From: Kiritimatiellia bacterium
Lineage (GTDB): Bacteria; Verrucomicrobiota; Kiritimatiellia; RFP12; UBA1067
DNA: 36,531 nt
Assembly (NCBI GenBank): GCA_028686345.1
Contig: JAQUCE010000050.1
Location: 1 to 36,531, forward strand
Reading direction: 5' to 3'
Part shown: positions 33,312 through 36,531 of the stretch, piece after piece
How the letters are laid out: every line of letters starts with the position of its first letter
Numbering within the stretch: position 1 is the stretch's first letter
Translations under genes and position numbers: made by a program
The notes under the pieces: model-generated
The model's input: only the letters and a program-made list of their open reading frames with translations
Told to the model about the DNA's origin: nothing
Databases searched by the model: none

Positions 33312-33313
33312 CC

Positions 33314-33685
33314 TTAGAATTGCCCGGTTTTCAACATCACCAGGGTGCACCCCTCGACAACACCAATGCCGCTCTCCGCTAATTTTTTTTGCAGCGCGGG
33401 GTTTTCGGTTCCCGGGTTGAAAATCACGCGACCGGGCTTTAGCCGCAGCAGCGCGTCCGCGATGGCCTCTGAATGTCGCGGTGCCAGATAGAGGGTCACA
33501 GTATCCACCTCTCCCTCAACCTCGCCGAGGGTGGCCGCCACCGGGAGATCCTCAATCACACTCCGGGCAGGGTTGACTGGCACAACCTTATGACCGTACT
33601 GCACCAGCAGGCGCACGGCCTGATTGGAGTACCGTTCTCGTTTGGGGCTGGCCCCGAGAACAATCACACGCTCTCTCTCGGACAT
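33314..33685 (-). CDS. CoA-binding domain protein (CoA_binding_2 family)
   Basis: A 123-aa single-domain Rossmann protein related to the N-terminal part of succinyl-CoA synthetase alpha. It shows the CoA-binding opening VIVLGASPKRERYSNQA, the strand HKVVPVNPA, TVTLYLAPRH and the conserved VIFNPGTENP, followed by a helix and GIGVVEGCTLVML. Family members are small cytoplasmic proteins of unknown exact role, sometimes linked to CoA-protected stress states. ATG at 33685 with AAGGAGT about 8 nt upstream. It is a single-gene unit, convergent with the ZIP gene. No catalytic residues can be inferred. Confidence 0.92.
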   Translation of the reverse strand: MSERERVIVLGASPKRERYSNQAVRLLVQYGHKVVPVNPARSVIEDLPVAATLGEVEGEVDTVTLYLAPRHSEAIADALLRLKPGRVIFNPGTENPALQKKLAESGIGVVEGCTLVMLKTGQF

Positions 33686-33732
33686 TACAGATGACTCCTT
33701 TTGATTTAGTTTTCAGATTATCGTTGCAACTT

Positions 33733-33753
33733 GCACTCTGCACTCTGCACTCT
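33733..33753 (+). repeat. Tandem repeat GCACTCT x3
   Basis: Three exact, contiguous copies of a 7-bp unit. Confidence 0.85.
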
Positions 33754-33876
33754 GAATTTAACCCTTGACCAACATCTTACACATCTTTGTTGCGTAAGTC
33801 AAGGGCTGAGTGGAGGTTTTTTCTTAATATTCGCAAAGGGTTTTGCCGGTTCCAGTCGCATGCCAGCCAGGTAACA

Positions 33877-33946
33877 CGCAAGCTGAAGCTTTGTCGCGAG
33901 CTTTGCCGTTAACTTTGTCGGAGTGAACTGAACGCGCTGCGCTTTT
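33877..33946 (+). repeat. Dispersed repeat family R3, copy B
   Basis: Aligns with 13635-13703 in the same orientation: CGCAAG, then CTTTGTCGC, TAACTTTGTCGGAG and TGAACGCGCT are shared in the same order and spacing. Confidence 0.75.
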
Positions 33947-34072
33947 TTAAGGTTCAAAAATCTTAGTGCTTTCTGAGAGTGCGTTAACCCGGATTTTTCA
34001 GTTATTGAGATCGCATTGCAAACAGCAATTCGCTAAACTAAAACCATCTCTAACCTAGAAAGGATTAACTCA

Positions 34073-34759
34073 ATGCACACATTTAATGCTTCAAGAAGCC
34101 GCTCACTCGCATTCACCGCACTCATCGCAGCTGGAATGCTGTTCAATCTTTCGGCTGTCGCCGAGCCGGCCCCGCATCCGGAGACCACAGAGTGGAAAAA
34201 TCTGATTGCAGCGGATCTTTCCAATGTTGAGATGCCTGAAGGCAGCTGGGAGATGAAAGAGGGTGTGCTGGTGGCAAAAACACACGACACAATCTGGAGC
34301 AAAGAGTCGTATGCCAACTTCATCCTGGACCTGGAGTTTAAAGTGGCCAAAGAGTCAAACAGCGGCGTTTTTCTACGCTCAGGCAACACCAAAAATGTGC
34401 TGGCCGCGCTGGAAGTGCAGGTGCATGAAGATGAGGATGGCGCGCTTTACGGCATGGTCGGCGCGATCTACAACGCGCAGCCGCCAGCCAAAAAGATGCA
34501 GAACCCGGTCGGCGAATGGAACCGTTTTACGATCACCTGTAACAACAGTAAAGCCTCACTGATCTTCAACGGCGAAAAGGTCTGGGACATTGATCTGGAC
34601 AACTGGAACGAAGCGCGTCAGAATCCTGACGGCACCAAGAACAAGTTCGGGACAGCGCTGAAGGATTTCTCCCGCAACGGCCCGATCGGTTTCCAGGGGT
34701 TGCACGGTAAAGCTCAAGCCCCGGTCTGGTATCGCAACATCAAAATCAAAGAGCTCTAA
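34073..34759 (+). CDS. Secreted DUF1080 (3-keto-disaccharide hydrolase-type) protein
   Basis: A 228-aa exported single-domain protein. Residues 1-31 form a Sec signal peptide (cleavage near SAVA-EP). The rest is one DUF1080/PF06439 jelly roll: TEWKNLIAADLSNVEMPEGSW, ANFILDLEFKV, NSGVFLRSGN, ALEVQVHEDEDG, GEWNRFTITCNNSKASLIFNG, then GPIGFQGLHGKAQAPVWYRN as the closing strands. It lacks the extra N-terminal domain of the 13737-14762 paralogue. Proposed role by family: glycoside cleavage of 3-keto sugars, or simply glycan binding; unproven here. ATG at 34073 with AAAGGA about 8 nt upstream. Its last codons and stop (CTC TAA) overlap the left end of the R4 repeat element. Confidence 0.9.
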   Translation: MHTFNASRSRSLAFTALIAAGMLFNLSAVAEPAPHPETTEWKNLIAADLSNVEMPEGSWEMKEGVLVAKTHDTIWSKESYANFILDLEFKVAKESNSGVFLRSGNTKNVLAALEVQVHEDEDGALYGMVGAIYNAQPPAKKMQNPVGEWNRFTITCNNSKASLIFNGEKVWDIDLDNWNEARQNPDGTKNKFGTALKDFSRNGPIGFQGLHGKAQAPVWYRNIKIKEL

Positions 34760-34853
34760 AGCAGCTAGTCGCCGCAACCAAATGAGGCTATTCAATATGC
34801 GAAGGCTATGCGTACTCATTGACAAGTTGATGGTTAAGAGCCCGCTGCTTTAG
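34756..34853 (+). repeat. Dispersed TIR element family R4, copy Y
   Basis: A 98-bp element bounded by perfect 10-bp terminal inverted repeats CTAAAGCAGC / GCTGCTTTAG, with an inner AACCA / TGGTT pair. Its ends match copy X (14803-14899); the centre differs. The TAA in the left terminus serves as the stop codon of the preceding DUF1080 gene. Confidence 0.8.
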
Positions 34854-34889
34854 CAACAAACGCTGCGCGTTTGGAGAAGCAAGGCGTAC

Positions 34890-34993
34890 GCTTCAGGCTC
34901 CGCATAGCTACGCCCGGACAACTCGAGCTTCGCTTTTCCGCCGTGAAAGGGAAGCGTGAACAACAAACAGCTGCCCCGTAAGGTTTGTTGTCC
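34890..34993 (-). repeat. Dispersed repeat family R1, copy B
   Basis: Reverse-complement partner of 13218-13322, 104 bp. It includes the conserved ACAACAAACCTTACGG and TTTGTTGTTCACGCTTCC strings and the AAAAGCGAAGCTCGA block. It lies 36 bp after the R4 element. Confidence 0.85.
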
Positions 34994-35010
34994 ACCGCAT
35001 AGCGGAGGAC
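34990..35010. repeat. Hairpin GTCC-A-CCGC-ATA-GCGG-A-GGAC
   Basis: Two 4-bp perfect stem halves separated by an A-A mismatch, tip CCGCATAGCGG. Same tip as the hairpins at 13359 and 13426; it caps the end of R1 copy B. Confidence 0.6.
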
Positions 35011-35162
35011 ATACTTACGTTGCAATAAAGTAAATCCGCCGTTATACGGTGGATTATTAAACCGATTTGCAGATGAGTTTCTGATGGAGATGGCTATCTG
35101 AACTTCTTGCTTTTTACAACAGTAGCTGAGAGAATAGGCACTTACTACGGGAATTTTCTATT

Positions 35163-36531
35163 ATGTCCGCCACCTTTCTTAAGATACTGGTCAGCGCGCT
35201 TTTTCTTCTGTACTTGAGCGTTAAGTGCTATAAGCCCATGGTTGAGTTGATGCGCGAGCTCTGGCTGCAATTTAGAAGGCTGACAATAGTAACGCAGATC
35301 TCGGTCCTCTGTGTTCTATCTCTGTTCACAAATTATGGCGGGGCAAAGTTTCCGCGTACACCACAGCAAGAATCGGTTCCCGCCCAATTGCGGTCGGGCG
35401 GCCTTGTCGCAACCTCCAGCGACGGCGCTGCGCTGAATCTTCCAGGAGCGGCTCAGGCGGAAACCGGTTTTTTGTCGAGCAATCAACTTGTTTCCGGCTA
35501 TGCGGCTGTCTCTTATCGCCAGATCCCATCAGGATGGACAAGCAATACAAACGGGCTGACTCTGGCTGAATGTGATCGTTGGTCAAAGATGGGAGTTGCG
35601 GAGGATACGTGGTGGCTTCCATTCCCAGCGGGCGCGGCACTCTCTATCGGAACAAATTTAATCACCGAGGGCGTTCATATCGGCAGCACAGGGCTGATTG
35701 GCTTTTCTCTCCCCAAAAGCTCGCCAGTTGCGCGGGCTCTCCCGCTGGAGGGTGCCGCCAGCGACCAATCGTTCCTCGCAGTGCTGCAGGGGCCGTCAGG
35801 TCTGATCCCTCCCGCTGGTAGGGTGACAGCCGCTTTCTCCCCCTCCAATTCGCTGCTTGTAAGTTGGCACAACCTCCAGCTTGGACGCGAAACAAATGCC
35901 AACTCATTGGCCACTGCGCAGGCTGAAATCATGGAGTCAGGTGATATCTTCTGCCGCTACTCCCTGCCGACAAATAATTTCGCCCTGACCAACTACGTGG
36001 TCGGCATTCAGAATCAAACCGGTGGATCGAGTTATAGCTTCGCACCTACAAATACGATCTTCGCGAACTCAGAACTTTTATTTAAAAATTTCGGCTACCT
36101 CGACCCCGCAATTTCAGATCACGATGGTGACGGCCTCTCAAGTGCACTTGAAGTGCTGGTATATAACACCAACCCGCATATGGTTGATACCGACCTCGAT
36201 GGTCTCAGCGACGCAGATGAGATACGCCTGGGCACAGATCCGAACAACCGGGACACGGATGGCGACGGAATTCCCGATGGTTCGGATCCATTTCCGCTTA
36301 CCTACTCCAAGCTCGATCTTGATCGCGATGGCCTTGATGACGTATGGGAGATCTATTGGTTCGGCTCAACCAATGTCACTGACAGCGGCGCCAACGACTC
36401 GAACGGCAACGGGCGTTCTGATCTCGCGGATCTGCTCGCTGGCAACAACGCGGCTTTCGCCGCTTATGCTGTTACCACCACCCACGGCGCGAATTTATTC
36501 TCCTGCACCGCGCTGCCGGGTGCCACGAACT
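35163..36531 (+). CDS. N-terminal part of an exported protein with thrombospondin type 3-like calcium repeats (runs off window)
   Basis: Open from ATG 35163 to the window end (456 codons, no stop). Two hydrophobic helices lie near residues 8-20 and 44-56; the second is followed by NYGGAK. A start at ATG 35250 (residue 30) would leave RELWLQFRRL plus one helix, a more usual export signal; neither start has a strong ribosome site. Residues ~60-320 are a beta-rich, Ser/Asn-rich region of no family I recognise. From ~321 come Asp-rich calcium-binding repeats: DHDGDGLSSALE, DTDLDGLSDADEIRLGTDP, DTDGDGIPDGSDPFP and DLDRDGLDDVWE, typical of thrombospondin type 3 repeats. Such repeats often act as rigid spacers before C-terminal modules, which lie outside the window. 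Function unknown; likely surface or secreted. Confidence 0.8.
   Translation, partial: MSATFLKILVSALFLLYLSVKCYKPMVELMRELWLQFRRLTIVTQISVLCVLSLFTNYGGAKFPRTPQQESVPAQLRSGGLVATSSDGAALNLPGAAQAETGFLSSNQLVSGYAAVSYRQIPSGWTSNTNGLTLAECDRWSKMGVAEDTWWLPFPAGAALSIGTNLITEGVHIGSTGLIGFSLPKSSPVARALPLEGAASDQSFLAVLQGPSGLIPPAGRVTAAFSPSNSLLVSWHNLQLGRETNANSLATAQAEIMESGDIFCRYSLPTNNFALTNYVVGIQNQTGGSSYSFAPTNTIFANSELLFKNFGYLDPAISDHDGDGLSSALEVLVYNTNPHMVDTDLDGLSDADEIRLGTDPNNRDTDGDGIPDGSDPFPLTYSKLDLDRDGLDDVWEIYWFGSTNVTDSGANDSNGNGRSDLADLLAGNNAAFAAYAVTTTHGANLFSCTALPGATN

Larger units (their letters stand above)
32923..33313. other. Gene-free spacer between convergent genes
   Basis: Holds the intact R5 double hairpin (32946-32996), A/T-rich sequence with repeated GTTTAGG / CCTAAAC phrases around 33008-33067 that may pair, and a possible terminator at 33283-33311. 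ORFs 33099-33284 (+) and 33156-33350 (-) overlap antiparallel and have no family resemblance, so I do not call genes. Confidence 0.55.
33686..34072. other. Divergent spacer with tandem and dispersed repeats
   Basis: About 387 bp between the starts of the CoA-binding-domain gene and the second DUF1080 gene. It contains a 7-bp tandem repeat at 33733-33753 and R3 copy B at 33877-33946. It presumably carries both promoters; I see no clear boxes. Confidence 0.5.
34854..35162. other. Gene-free spacer with R1 copy
   Basis: Apart from the R1 copy (34890-34993) and the hairpin at 34990-35010, it contains about 150 bp of AT-richer sequence upstream of the last gene, which probably carries that gene's promoter. 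No clear boxes or RNA gene seen. Confidence 0.5.

Noticed and set aside
33099-33350. Two overlapping antiparallel small ORFs
   Set aside because: No motif, no convincing ribosome site, AT-rich repeat context between convergent genes.

Overview
The window looks like a chromosomal segment of an anaerobic, polysaccharide-degrading bacterium of the PVC superphylum, most likely Kiritimatiellota or a close Lentisphaerae/Verrucomicrobia relative. That is inferred from gene style, not from a marker phylogeny. Supporting signs are very long secreted proteins built of autotransporter-associated beta-strand (PATR-type) repeats without a beta-barrel, exported Gfo/Idh/MocA and DUF1080 proteins, a secreted GH16 and GH30, an oxygen-sensitive class III ribonucleotide reductase, and intergenic regions full of short dispersed palindromic repeats.

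Layout. 1-713 has no convincing gene. 714-1157 (-) is a degenerate Nudix-like protein. 1450-2718 (+) is a Tat-exported oxidoreductase. 2725-6602 (-) holds a frameshifted beta-strand-repeat surface protein followed by a GH16 enzyme. Divergent from these, 6822-13079 (+) is an operon-like run: class II aldolase, L-rhamnose isomerase (rhaA), GH30 glycosidase coupled to rhaA by a TAATG overlap, and a neutral-ceramidase-like protein with a LamG tail. 13080-15177 contains repeats around a DUF1080 gene. 15274-18408 (-) is nrdG and nrdD; nrdD has a promoter overlapped by two tandem NrdR boxes. Next come two convergent giant surface-protein genes: 18569-22426 (+), with three L-type-lectin-like domains and apparently missing its 5' end, and 23802-29675 (-), 1957 aa. 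Between them lies a 1.1-kb array of 103-104-bp units. 30172-36531 contains argS (-), a ZIP metal transporter (+), a CoA-binding-domain protein (-), a second DUF1080 protein (+) and the start of a secreted protein with calcium-binding (thrombospondin type 3-like) repeats that runs off the window.

How it fits together. GH16, GH30, the exported oxidoreductase and the DUF1080 proteins suggest outer-surface or periplasmic attack on a complex polysaccharide. RhaA plus a class II aldolase suggests that L-rhamnose is one of the sugars catabolised; no rhamnulokinase is in the window. The surface proteins may bind substrate. NrdD/NrdG supplies dNTPs under anoxia.

Most unusual features: (1) at least five dispersed repeat families shared between distant intergenic regions, plus the 104-bp array; (2) three repeat-rich surface proteins that end in the same kind of short tail (Gly, about five hydrophobic residues, one charged residue, stop) instead of a barrel or a recognised sorting signal; (3) a surface-protein ORF that starts inside the nrdD operator; (4) probable lesions in two genes, a 1-nt frameshift at 6261-6263 and an in-frame TGA near the end of nrdG.
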